Positions 36,955 through 45,067 of a stretch of 64,000 bases of DNA are shown here, piece after piece (the stretch's first letter is position 1; each line of letters begins with the position of its first letter). The notes beneath the pieces were generated by a model. It did no database searches and was not told the origin of the DNA. It saw only the letters and a program-made list of their open reading frames with translations. The position numbers and the translations under genes are program-made. The DNA is from Sunxiuqinia sp965230765 (GTDB lineage Bacteria > Bacteroidota > Bacteroidia > Bacteroidales > Prolixibacteraceae): the NCBI GenBank assembly GCA_965230765.1, contig CBDDLR010000002.1, forward strand, positions 620,001 to 684,000, given 5' to 3'.

Positions 36955-37026
36955 TCCCGATAGCTATCGGGACATCTCGGAATGACGTCATTGCGAAGAT
37001 GACAGGGGAGGATGAAGCAATCTTTA
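36955..37026. repeat. Dispersed intergenic repeat, copy 1
   Basis: The segment opens with a perfect 18-bp palindrome (TCCCGATAGCTATCGGGA, 36955-36972), then the palindrome AATGACGTCATT (36981-36992), then AGGATGAAGCAATCTTTA (37009-37026). The last 18 bases recur exactly, inverted, at 48020-48037. It lies between a T9SS glycosidase gene and a sulfatase gene and has no open frame. Confidence 0.6.
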
Positions 37027-37083
37027 TCCGACCTCTAAGACTTGATAAACATTATTTAAAGGACTTAACCAATTTATTCTTTG

Positions 37084-38511
37084 ATGAAAAAAACAATACA
37101 TACTCTAACCATTTTTCTAGGGATAATTTTAATGTATTCCAGCTGTGAGAATAAGGCAAAGGTTGAAAAACCAAATTTTCTGATTATTCTTGCCGATGAT
37201 GCCGGATATGCTGATTTTGGATTTATGGGGAGCGACGATATTAAAACCCCAAATCTTGATATGCTGGCTAATGGTGGCGTGTTCTTTACAGATGCACATA
37301 CTACTGGTTCGGTTTGTAGCCCATCAAGGGCTGGATTGTTGACTGGACGTTACCAACAGCGATTTGGGCATGAGAATAATTCACCACCACATGGATTTGG
37401 AATGGACCCTGAAGAAGTAACGATTGCCGATGTGTTGAAGAATGCTGGCTATGCAACAGGGATATTTGGAAAATGGCATGTGGGCGATTCTGATGAATTC
37501 CACCCCAATAACCGTGGTTTTGATGAATTTTATGGTTTCCTTGGTGGGCACCGGCCTTATTTCCCAAATAAAAAATCAGACAAGCCGGGAGCTCACACGG
37601 CAGTTCAGCACAATGGGGAATATGTAACATTTGATGGTTATTTTACAGATGTTCTTGGCGACAAAACCATTGAGTTTATTGATGCTAACAAAGGTAAGCC
37701 ATGGTTTGCTTTCCTTTCGTACAACGCTGTTCATACGCCAATGCACGCTACAAAAGAAGATATGGCCCTTTTCGAGGGGCATCCACGTCAGAAGTTAGCG
37801 GCAATGACCTGGGCTATGGACCGTTCAATTGGAAATGTTATTAAAAAGTTGGAGAACGATGGGATTTTAGACAATACCCTGATCTTTTTCTTTAGTGATA
37901 ACGGTGGTCCAACAAATTCAAATACTTCCAGTAACCTTCCTCTAAAAAGCCAGAAAGGTTACGAGTTTGAAGGCGGGCATCGGGTACCTTTTGTGGTTTA
38001 TTATAAAAACAAGATTGAAGGGGGAATGTCGTTCAAAGGACTAACATCAGTTCTCGATGTTTTTCCTACCATTATGCATGAAGCTGGAATTAAAGAATCG
38101 GGAGGGAAACAGCTTGATGGTGTTGACTTGATGCCATTTATCCAGGGTGAAGTTTCAGGGGAACCTCATGATGAGCTTTACTGGCGTATTGGACGGTGGG
38201 CTGCTGCACGTGTTGGTGATTACAAAATGGTTCAAGCTAAAGGAGTTGATACTGCATTGTACAACCTGGATGTTGAGATTGGTGAAATAACTAATTTAAA
38301 ACAAACAGAAGATTCTGCTTACAAGTTTGTTCTGGAAAAGCTTTCTTCCTGGGAGGATGAAGTAATTGAACCCAAATGGCCGGGAAGTAAGGATTGGATT
38401 AATTACAAAGTTTTCATGTACGATGACTTAATTAATAATCGAGAGCCTCGGTTTAAAACATTGGGGCAGGTAAAAAAGCATTTAAAAGAAAATCCAAGCG
38501 CAATTGAATAG
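37084..38511 (+). CDS. S1 family sulfatase, lipoprotein
   Basis: 475 residues from the ATG at 37084 (the TTG one codon earlier is unlikely). Lipoprotein signal ends at Cys20 (GIILMYSSC). Formylglycine motif CSPSR at Cys78 followed by AGLLTGRYQQRFGHENN. The first metal-binding motif is FLIILADDAGYADFGFMG, and FFFSDNGGPT supplies the late Asp-Asn pair. GKWHVGD contains the conserved active-site Lys and His. It resembles arylsulfatase A-like exo-sulfatases (S1). It begins a two-gene sulfatase pair; the next gene starts 2 bases after the stop. It should remove sulfate groups from oligosaccharides of the second PUL. Substrate position is not determinable from the sequence alone. Confidence 0.93.
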   Translation: MKKTIHTLTIFLGIILMYSSCENKAKVEKPNFLIILADDAGYADFGFMGSDDIKTPNLDMLANGGVFFTDAHTTGSVCSPSRAGLLTGRYQQRFGHENNSPPHGFGMDPEEVTIADVLKNAGYATGIFGKWHVGDSDEFHPNNRGFDEFYGFLGGHRPYFPNKKSDKPGAHTAVQHNGEYVTFDGYFTDVLGDKTIEFIDANKGKPWFAFLSYNAVHTPMHATKEDMALFEGHPRQKLAAMTWAMDRSIGNVIKKLENDGILDNTLIFFFSDNGGPTNSNTSSNLPLKSQKGYEFEGGHRVPFVVYYKNKIEGGMSFKGLTSVLDVFPTIMHEAGIKESGGKQLDGVDLMPFIQGEVSGEPHDELYWRIGRWAAARVGDYKMVQAKGVDTALYNLDVEIGEITNLKQTEDSAYKFVLEKLSSWEDEVIEPKWPGSKDWINYKVFMYDDLINNREPRFKTLGQVKKHLKENPSAIE

Positions 38512-38513
38512 TT

Positions 38514-40067
38514 ATGAGAATATTAGCGGTACATCTAATTCCCCTTTTGGTTTTCAGTTTTACAATCATCAGTTGCAATGCAAAGAAAAAAACTGATCGT
38601 CCAAATATCATCGTCATTCTTGTTGATGATATGGGCTATTCCGATATAGGTTGCACAGGCTCTGAAATTGAGACACCCAATCTGGACAAAATGGCTTCAA
38701 AAGGGGTTTTGTTCACACATTGCTACAATACATCTAGATGTTGCCCTTCGCGTGCTGCATTGTTAACCGGGCAGTACCAGTGGGATGCCGGAATTGGACA
38801 TATGGACACCGACAAGTCTGAGCTGCCAGAGTATCAGGGGTATTTAAACAATGAAAGCGTAACCATTGCTGAGGTGTTGAAAGATAACGGTTATCAGACA
38901 TTCATGAGTGGGAAATGGCATGTTGGGCACAAAAAGCGTGAATGGTGGCCTGATTATCGTGGATTTGAACAGTTTTACGGCACACCTGCGGGCGGTGGAA
39001 TATATTTTTACCCCTCTAAGTTTTATGAGCGACCTGTTTTCTGGAATGGCGAGCAAGTTCATCCGGATTCTACCTGGTATTCAACCGATGCATTTACAGA
39101 ATACTCAATTGACTACATAAAAAACCGAAGAAGTAAAAACAAGCCATTTTTCATGTATATGGCTTACATTGCCCCGCATTTTCCGTTGCAAGCAAAAGAT
39201 GAAGATATTGAGAAATACTTGGGTAAATATGATGTAGGCTACGATGTCATCAGAAATCAAAGGTTTGAAAAACAAAAGAAACTGGGTATTGTCGATGAAA
39301 ATCTTCCGATTTCAGAACCAATTTACAACGATTGGAAAGAAGTGGGCAAAAAGGATATTCAAGCCCGAAAAATGGCTGTTTATGCTGCTATGATGGATAA
39401 CCTGGATCAAAACATCGGACTATTGATGAAATCATTGAAAGAAGAGGGGATCATGGACAATACAATTGTGATGTTCCTGTCCGACAATGGTGGTTGCCCT
39501 GCAAACTTCAACAAAACACCAGGAGCAGAGATTGGTAGTAGGAATAGTAATGCCGCTTATGGGATTTGGTACAACGTAAGTAATACGCCTTATCGGATGG
39601 GGAAAAGGCGTCAGCATGAAGGGGGCATTATTACCCCATTGATTGTGCACTGGCCAAATGGAATTAAAAATCCTGGACTTGTAACCAAAGAACCTGCCCA
39701 CATTATGGATATTATGCCAACTTGTTTGGAGATTGCAGGTATTGAGTATCCCAGTGAATATAAAGCGGCTGAGCTTGATCCGCTTGATGGAAACAGCTTT
39801 CTGACTCTCCTGAACGGAGGAATACAGGATAAAAATAGAGTGTATTATTGGGAACATGAAGGTAACAAGGCCGTTCGAAAGGGAGATTGGAAATTGGTTG
39901 CCCTTCACAAGAAAGGGTGGGAGCTATATAATATCAACAATGATCCGTACGAGTTAAATGACCTGAAAGAAGAAAACCCAAAAATAGCGGACGAACTACT
40001 TCAGCTTTACCGCCAATGGACAAAAAAACATGACGTAAAAAACTGGCCTCTCAAAAAGAAAAAGTAG
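38514..40067 (+). CDS. S1 family sulfatase (arylsulfatase-like), lipoprotein
   Basis: 517 residues. Lipoprotein signal ends at Cys21 (VFSFTIISC). First metal site NIIVILVDDMGYSDIGCTGS; formylglycine motif CCPSR with the modified residue at Cys76, followed by AALLTGQYQ; GKWHVGH; MFLSDNGGCPAN. A long insertion around residues 235-280 (between the QAKDEDIEKY and YAAMMDNLDQ segments) and the ending NNDPYELNDLKEENPKIADE are typical of large arylsulfatases of this family. It is the last gene of the second PUL; a convergent AraC regulator gene follows after 152 bases without a clear terminator. All three sulfatases of this PUL are of the Cys type. Confidence 0.93.
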   Translation: MRILAVHLIPLLVFSFTIISCNAKKKTDRPNIIVILVDDMGYSDIGCTGSEIETPNLDKMASKGVLFTHCYNTSRCCPSRAALLTGQYQWDAGIGHMDTDKSELPEYQGYLNNESVTIAEVLKDNGYQTFMSGKWHVGHKKREWWPDYRGFEQFYGTPAGGGIYFYPSKFYERPVFWNGEQVHPDSTWYSTDAFTEYSIDYIKNRRSKNKPFFMYMAYIAPHFPLQAKDEDIEKYLGKYDVGYDVIRNQRFEKQKKLGIVDENLPISEPIYNDWKEVGKKDIQARKMAVYAAMMDNLDQNIGLLMKSLKEEGIMDNTIVMFLSDNGGCPANFNKTPGAEIGSRNSNAAYGIWYNVSNTPYRMGKRRQHEGGIITPLIVHWPNGIKNPGLVTKEPAHIMDIMPTCLEIAGIEYPSEYKAAELDPLDGNSFLTLLNGGIQDKNRVYYWEHEGNKAVRKGDWKLVALHKKGWELYNINNDPYELNDLKEENPKIADELLQLYRQWTKKHDVKNWPLKKKK

Positions 40068-40219
40068 GATATGGCTTAAAATCTGGGATTTAGGGTGTCG
40101 AAAGTTTTTGACAGAACAGTTACATAGCTTGTATTATCGTGCTATCCTGAAAAGCGGTTGTGTGAGAAGGCATTATTCACCCATATATATTCTATGGTGT
40201 TGTAAGTAAATTGGGAAGG

Positions 40220-41131
40220 CTAATTCAAATCTCGATATTCAGCAGGGGTCATTCCTGTTTTTTTCTTAAACAATTTACTAAAGTACTGGGGATATTTAAA
40301 TCCCAGATCATAGGCAATCCCGCTAACTGAATCTTTTGTGCTCAAAAGTTTATTCTTTGCAAGTTCTAATATATAATAATGAATATGTTCTTGTGTGCTG
40401 TTCCCTGTTTCCTTTCTTAATAGGTCACATAAATAATTTGGAGATAAATGAACCTCTTCGGCGCACTGTTTTACTGTTGGTATTCCTAACGTTTGTTGTT
40501 TTTTAGTTTTAAAATAATTGCTTAAATACTCTTCAACTTTTGTTATAACATCCTGATTTACTTCTGAACGTGTAATGAATTGCCTGTCGTAATAACGCAA
40601 ACAATGATTTAACAATAACTCAATAGACGATACGATAACCGCTTTACTATGTTTATCAATTGGACGATTCAATTCATTGTTGATACTGGCACTTATGTTA
40701 CTCAAAGTCTGTTTTTCTTCATCAGATAAGTGTAAAGCTTCATTTAATGTGTAGTTGAAAAATGTGTACTCTTTCATTTTAGAGTTTAAAGATGTACCTC
40801 GAATTAGATTCGGATGAAAACATAAACCCCATCCATATACATCTTGGTGGCTAAGGTTTTCCAAAGCCCAAACTTGGTTAGGTGCCATAAAGAATAGACT
40901 ACCATCCTGAAAATCATAATTATTCCTACCGTACCTTAAACTTCCAGGCACTAAATTCTTTAATATAATGGAATAAAAATTATAAGTGACTTTTTTCACC
41001 CCAGTATTTTCAAGTTCCTGGAATTTTATTTTTGAAAAATCAACAATACTTATTAATGGATGCTTTGGTTTATCCTGATTGAGCGATTTATTTAATTCAC
41101 TTATATTTTCTACTCTGAGTATATTGCTCAT
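40220..41131 (-). CDS. AraC family transcriptional regulator
   Basis: 303 residues. The N-terminal part (about 40-110) looks like a cupin sensor (GSLRYGRNNYDFQDGSLFFM, then APNQVWALE). The C-terminal 100 residues hold both AraC helix-turn-helix motifs (TVKQCAEEVHLSPNYLCDLL; SVSGIAYDLGFKYPQYFSKL followed by FKKKTGMTPAEYR). This type commonly controls a neighbouring oxidoreductase or hydrolase gene. Here the hydrolase gene lies upstream on the same strand, 123 bases away, and its promoter region carries two direct repeats 21 bp apart, a spacing used by AraC proteins. The effector is unknown. The protein is diverged from the ChbR-like regulator of the first PUL. Confidence 0.93.
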   Translation of the reverse strand: MSNILRVENISELNKSLNQDKPKHPLISIVDFSKIKFQELENTGVKKVTYNFYSIILKNLVPGSLRYGRNNYDFQDGSLFFMAPNQVWALENLSHQDVYGWGLCFHPNLIRGTSLNSKMKEYTFFNYTLNEALHLSDEEKQTLSNISASINNELNRPIDKHSKAVIVSSIELLLNHCLRYYDRQFITRSEVNQDVITKVEEYLSNYFKTKKQQTLGIPTVKQCAEEVHLSPNYLCDLLRKETGNSTQEHIHYYILELAKNKLLSTKDSVSGIAYDLGFKYPQYFSKLFKKKTGMTPAEYRDLN

Positions 41132-41254
41132 ACTACTTTTTTCAAAAAGAACAGTTGGTTAAAGTTACTGATAAATATTTGTTCAACGTAACAATAACCA
41201 ACTGTTAATACTTAAAATCTATGCTTAGATTATTCCATAGAGTTGTTCATTTTT

Positions 41255-42193
41255 TTACTTTACATACTCTTTGTAGAAAGCTGAAATTTCATCAGAAATT
41301 CTCTTTACGTGTTCTGGCTTCCAATATAAGTCGAAGTGTCCTTCACCTTCAATAACCGTTACTTTTTCAGGATTGGTCTCATTTACGAATTTAATAGCTC
41401 CGCCTTTTGAAACTGCCTGATCTCCGTAAGCTACATATTTAGGTGTTGATTCAAGTAACTTTACATATTTAAAAATTGAAAAACCGTATATGGTGTAAGA
41501 TTCATTTAAACATCCCTTATTCTTCCAGTTTGGAACGTCACCCGGCTTTCCAGGAAGGTAATAATCTCTCATTCCTATAGAAATTGGATCAGCCATCTTC
41601 ATTTCTTCCTCAGTTTCAGGTACAGGTTTGATATAAAAATCTTCCCCCGATTCAAATTGAGCTTGTGCCGCCTGTAAAGTTGGAGCAATCAAATTGGCTC
41701 TAAAGTTATCAGAACCGCCCATAAAATCAACCATTTCGTTAAGATCTAACAAGTATGGACTGATTATTGCCAAGGCTTTAATTCTGGTGTCAAATGCTGT
41801 TTCATAAGCGGCCCATCCTGATCCCATGCAAATACCAAGGTTAAAAACATTATCCTTGTCTGCTGCATCAAGTGTCATCATGTAGTTTACGGCACTTCTG
41901 CAGTCTCTTACCTGCCAGTCAGGATTAACAACAAAAGGTCTCCCTTCACTTTCTCCCCATCCTCTAGGGTCAAAGGTTAATGTTACAAATCCTCTTTTGC
42001 TAAGAGCCTCTGCATAAATACCTGCGGTTTGTTCTTTCACCCCTGTTGCAGGTGGAGTAACAATAACAGCTGGATATTTTTTGCCAGTTTCATAATCATC
42101 TGGTAAAAATAAGTGTGCTGCAATCTTTTCACCATCACTGTTAAAGTTCACCTGGTTTTTACCAGCGTTGAAATTTTGTGCTGTTGTAGTCAT
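41255..42193 (-). CDS. Alpha/beta hydrolase, probably secreted; annotated start truncates a signal peptide
   Basis: 312 residues from the first ATG (42193). The fold is a dienelactone hydrolase/COG1073-like alpha/beta hydrolase: YPAVIVTPPATGVKEQTAGI, FDPRGWGESEG, nucleophile elbow GICMGSGWA (about 122-130), acid in YGDQAVS and His in EGEGHFDLYW. The elbow has Cys where GxSxG has Ser, unless the following Ser acts. The frame stays open upstream to a stop at 42287, and bases 42194-42235 encode KYLVLILITLFT, which with the MTTTAQ at the listed start makes a complete Sec signal peptide, yet no ATG, GTG or TTG is present there. An ATT at 42232 or 42241 may be the start. Substrate unknown; an ester or amide is likely. 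Confidence 0.75.
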   Translation of the reverse strand: MTTTAQNFNAGKNQVNFNSDGEKIAAHLFLPDDYETGKKYPAVIVTPPATGVKEQTAGIYAEALSKRGFVTLTFDPRGWGESEGRPFVVNPDWQVRDCRSAVNYMMTLDAADKDNVFNLGICMGSGWAAYETAFDTRIKALAIISPYLLDLNEMVDFMGGSDNFRANLIAPTLQAAQAQFESGEDFYIKPVPETEEEMKMADPISIGMRDYYLPGKPGDVPNWKNKGCLNESYTIYGFSIFKYVKLLESTPKYVAYGDQAVSKGGAIKFVNETNPEKVTVIEGEGHFDLYWKPEHVKRISDEISAFYKEYVK

Positions 42194-42288
42194 TGTAAAT
42201 AAAGTTATAAGAATTAATACTAAATATTTAATTTTTAAAATTTTAAAGTTCGATGTATAAAAGTACGCTGATATTAAACAGGTATTTC

Positions 42289-42320
42289 ATACTAATCTCA
42301 GATAGTTGTATACTAATCTC
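42289..42320 (-). promoter_or_regulatory. Direct repeats, candidate AraC-family operator
   Basis: GAGATTAGTAT (minus strand) occurs at 42320-42310 and again at 42299-42289, exactly 21 bp apart, two helical turns. AraC proteins bind such paired half-sites on one DNA face. The repeats lie about 50-90 bases upstream of the hydrolase reading frame, whose regulator gene is next door. Confidence 0.55.
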
Positions 42321-42329
42321 TGAAATAAA

Positions 42330-42516
42330 AAAACGAAATTTTTTTCAATCAGGTTTCAAGAGTTGTGTTAAATAATAAAGGTATTTTGGGAGTTAGACTA
42401 CAGGTGCCAAATTGTTTTGGTCCCAAGTACTCGGGATTCCGGCACGTTTTGGCTCGATGCCCAGTTAAAGCTGTATTTGTGATAGATCGTATCATTCAAT
42501 TTGGTTTAGCTCAGCA
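42330..42516. other. Non-coding stretch between hydrolase promoter and folded element
   Basis: No credible gene, promoter or repeat is seen here. It forms part of the 42242-42728 gap, the longest gene-free stretch of the window, and marks the left side of the accessory island. Confidence 0.4.
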
Positions 42517-42593
42517 TTGAAGCACATTTCTTTTGGATGATAGGGAACGCAAGTTCCCCAGACAAAAGTCAGCTTTAGCTGAATGTGCTTCAA
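42517..42593. other. Folded non-coding element (nested hairpins)
   Basis: Bases 42517-42528 (TTGAAGCACATT) and 42582-42593 pair perfectly over 12 bp. Inside are CTTTTG/CAAAAG (42530-42535 with 42563-42568), GGGAAC-GCAA-GTTCCC (42543-42558, a GNRA tetraloop) and CAGC-TTTA-GCTG (42570-42581). Together they form a branched structure of 77 bases. It could be a structured RNA or a folded single-strand DNA recombination site. I do not recognise it as a named family. Confidence 0.5.
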
Positions 42594-42636
42594 CGGTTTA
42601 CTTGCATGTACTGTAAGGGTTTGCGTGTACAACACT

Positions 42637-42673
42637 GTCCGGATACGGACGAGAGTTGGAGCGGAAAACCGCT
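42637..42673. other. Pair of short perfect hairpins downstream of the folded element
   Basis: GTCCG-GATA-CGGAC (42637-42650) and AGCGG-AAAA-CCGCT (42660-42673) are perfect 5-bp stems with 4-base loops. This stretch is visibly richer in G and C than its surroundings. They probably belong to the same element as the structure at 42517-42593 and lie just beyond the 3' end of the DUF262 gene. Confidence 0.45.
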
Positions 42674-42728
42674 GCTGGCGTACCACAGAACCCCTTATAG
42701 AATATGCAATGTGTTAGGGTTTTGTGCT

Positions 42729-45062
42729 TTATATATTATACTTATTCATGACTACTTCAAGTTGACTATTGAAATCTTTCATATATAAATCGTCTACAAC
42801 TTTATCATTCGCGTTTCTTAACAAACACAACATTTGTTTTATATCTTTTGAAATATCAACACCTTTTTCAATGAATAAATGATTAGGAATCTTATCAATT
42901 ATCATCCAGATTACATAAAAATCTTGTAAAGACCTTCTAAAGGTCTTGCTTTTTTTAACATTCAGAAATTCATTTACACTTTCCTTTGTTTGCTCCTCAA
43001 ATAGATTGCCAAATGATTTGATAAGATTTTCTGTTTTTTGAATAGAAGATATGAATCTTAGTTTTGTTGATTCAATTGTATCTATATCAGATATAAGGAA
43101 TTCTGACAGCGCTGTTTTATTCTTAAGCCTACATGTAATTCTATCTTGCCGTGGGAAAAAACCTATTACATCATTAATATTTAAATCATTTGCATTAACA
43201 TACGATATGTATGAAAGAATTGTAATTAATTCCTCATTTTGCATCCTATCAGGTTGACCATCTTTCGTCTCTCTTAAGAAAAACCAGGTATTTATTTTTT
43301 CATCGTTGGTAACTTTTTTGATTGAGTTGGTAACATCCCAATTAACAATTGAGTTCCACATTTCAAATGAATTTGCCTCAATAGGATATGGCTTGTAATT
43401 AAGTCTAATAAATAAATCAATTGGGTCAAACTTTTCATTAACAGTTTCCTCTATTATGATAAGGTCAATTACAAAATCAAGTATTTTATCTTGATAGTAA
43501 TCAGGCAAGGAGCTAAAGTTTGCACCTTCTAGTTCAGTTAATATTTTTAGACCTTTTAATTTGAAGTTATTATTTCTTGAATATTTCAATTCTCCATCTT
43601 CATTGTAAAATTGTTCTCCTAAGAAACCAATTATTGACAATAATCGCTGCTGGCCGTCTACGACCTCTTTTGAATTATTTAATTTTTTGTATAAAAATAT
43701 TGGAGGGAGGTTAATTCCAAGTAGTATGCTTTCTATAATAGATGATGCTTTCTGAATATTAATTTTTTCTTGACGCTGATATGATGGTCTGACTATATAC
43801 TTATTAGTTTTTAAGTCCATTCTTATTTCGTCAATTGGTGTAGAAATTGGATTTGGTTTGTTTAATCTCAAATTTGACAATTCGTCAATAGACTTTGCTG
43901 CATCAATTTCTGTTTGCTTCAATTTACCGACTTTCTTTCTGAATTTTTCATCTCTTATGTATTTAGAAAAATCACATTTAGTATTTTCTTCAAAAAGGTC
44001 GGCAGTGTCAGAAAATCGATCAATTATATTTGAATAATAGTGAGAACTATCCTCTGAATAAATTGGAAGATAATTTAAGTAATGAGCTTTAAATTTTGAT
44101 TCTATAAATTCAAAATCCATTTGCTCTTTTTTTACTATTGTGATAGCCCAGAGTATACATTCATAGATTAATTTATTGTTTAACTCTTTTACTTTTGATA
44201 GAGTTTCATAAATACTTAGTACTTGTTTTAAATTATCCAGAAAGTTTTTGAATTCGTGTTCATCAATTGAATTGTTTTTGGCAAAGTCATACAAAAGATC
44301 AATAATTTCAGTTCGTTTTCCCGCAGCATATGTTGAAATCGGAAATGAGTTTAAAATTCGATATCGTCTTATAAAGTCAACATTCTTAGCAATTAATCCA
44401 GCATTTTTACCTTTCTCTTGAATCTTTTCTTTAGGAAAAAAACATTTATTAAATTGATTCAAGAATTTATAGTTGCTTCGCAACTCATCTTTAAAAAGTT
44501 CTGAGAAATCATCGTCATCATATTTTGCATTGTCTAATTCAGCTCTATTAAGTGGGGTTATACCTGTATTGTATCTTCTAAATATTTCCTTTTTGATTTT
44601 ATCTAAGGTCTCTTGCGATAAGTCAGGTTGATTTATTACTTCAAATTCAAAAACTCTAATATTTGAATCTAAAAAAACCTCCTTTATAATATCCGATAAT
44701 TTATTAAAAGATTTATTTTTTAACACTTGTAACTCTTTAAGACCTTTAATCCTTAAAGTGATATCATTTTCTTTGAACCTTTTTAAAGTTTCAAACCTTT
44801 GGCGACCGTCAATTACTTCAATTTTGTTGCCACTCTTAAATAGAATAAGTGGAGGAATTTCAGTACCTAAAATAACACTCTCAATAAAGAAAGTTTGTTT
44901 TCCACTATCCCAAACATAATTCCGCTGGTAATATGGGCTATAATCAATTCTCTTAAGATTACGTTCACTTAAAATAGTCTTTACAGACATGCTCCTTGCA
45001 TTTAGTCGTAAGGAATTTTGAAATATCGCTTTAAACTCTTTTGCGCTTGATATATTATCCAT
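42729..45062 (-). CDS. Tandem double-DUF262 protein, candidate defence effector
   Basis: 777 residues with two DUF262 (ParB/GmrS-like) domains. The first has YYQRNYVW (Gln46-Arg47) and VIDGRQRFETL (Asp85 to Arg89); the second has YQRQEK (Gln429-Arg430) and VVDGQQRLLSI (Asp469 to Arg473). DUF262 domains bind or hydrolyse nucleotides and occur in type IV restriction (GmrSD), SspE and BrxU anti-phage proteins. The usual C-terminal DUF1524 HNH nuclease is absent; about 170 residues after the first domain and about 200 after the second are helical. No signal peptide or membrane segment. It begins 5 bases after the AbiC-like gene, so the two form an operon. Codon use is more AT-rich than in neighbouring metabolic genes. 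Function is inference from family. Confidence 0.82.
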   Translation of the reverse strand: MDNISSAKEFKAIFQNSLRLNARSMSVKTILSERNLKRIDYSPYYQRNYVWDSGKQTFFIESVILGTEIPPLILFKSGNKIEVIDGRQRFETLKRFKENDITLRIKGLKELQVLKNKSFNKLSDIIKEVFLDSNIRVFEFEVINQPDLSQETLDKIKKEIFRRYNTGITPLNRAELDNAKYDDDDFSELFKDELRSNYKFLNQFNKCFFPKEKIQEKGKNAGLIAKNVDFIRRYRILNSFPISTYAAGKRTEIIDLLYDFAKNNSIDEHEFKNFLDNLKQVLSIYETLSKVKELNNKLIYECILWAITIVKKEQMDFEFIESKFKAHYLNYLPIYSEDSSHYYSNIIDRFSDTADLFEENTKCDFSKYIRDEKFRKKVGKLKQTEIDAAKSIDELSNLRLNKPNPISTPIDEIRMDLKTNKYIVRPSYQRQEKINIQKASSIIESILLGINLPPIFLYKKLNNSKEVVDGQQRLLSIIGFLGEQFYNEDGELKYSRNNNFKLKGLKILTELEGANFSSLPDYYQDKILDFVIDLIIIEETVNEKFDPIDLFIRLNYKPYPIEANSFEMWNSIVNWDVTNSIKKVTNDEKINTWFFLRETKDGQPDRMQNEELITILSYISYVNANDLNINDVIGFFPRQDRITCRLKNKTALSEFLISDIDTIESTKLRFISSIQKTENLIKSFGNLFEEQTKESVNEFLNVKKSKTFRRSLQDFYVIWMIIDKIPNHLFIEKGVDISKDIKQMLCLLRNANDKVVDDLYMKDFNSQLEVVMNKYNI

Positions 45063-45067
45063 AGTCT

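Noticed and set aside
42690..42728. True integron attC site
   Set aside because: GTTAGGG has a G where the consensus GTTRRRY needs C or T, and no integrase or cassette array is seen. Kept only as a weak analogy in a finding.
42585..42788. Overlapping short open frames on both strands in the folded element
   Set aside because: They follow from the hairpin-rich sequence, overlap the DUF262 gene end, and show no known domain; the structure is a better explanation.
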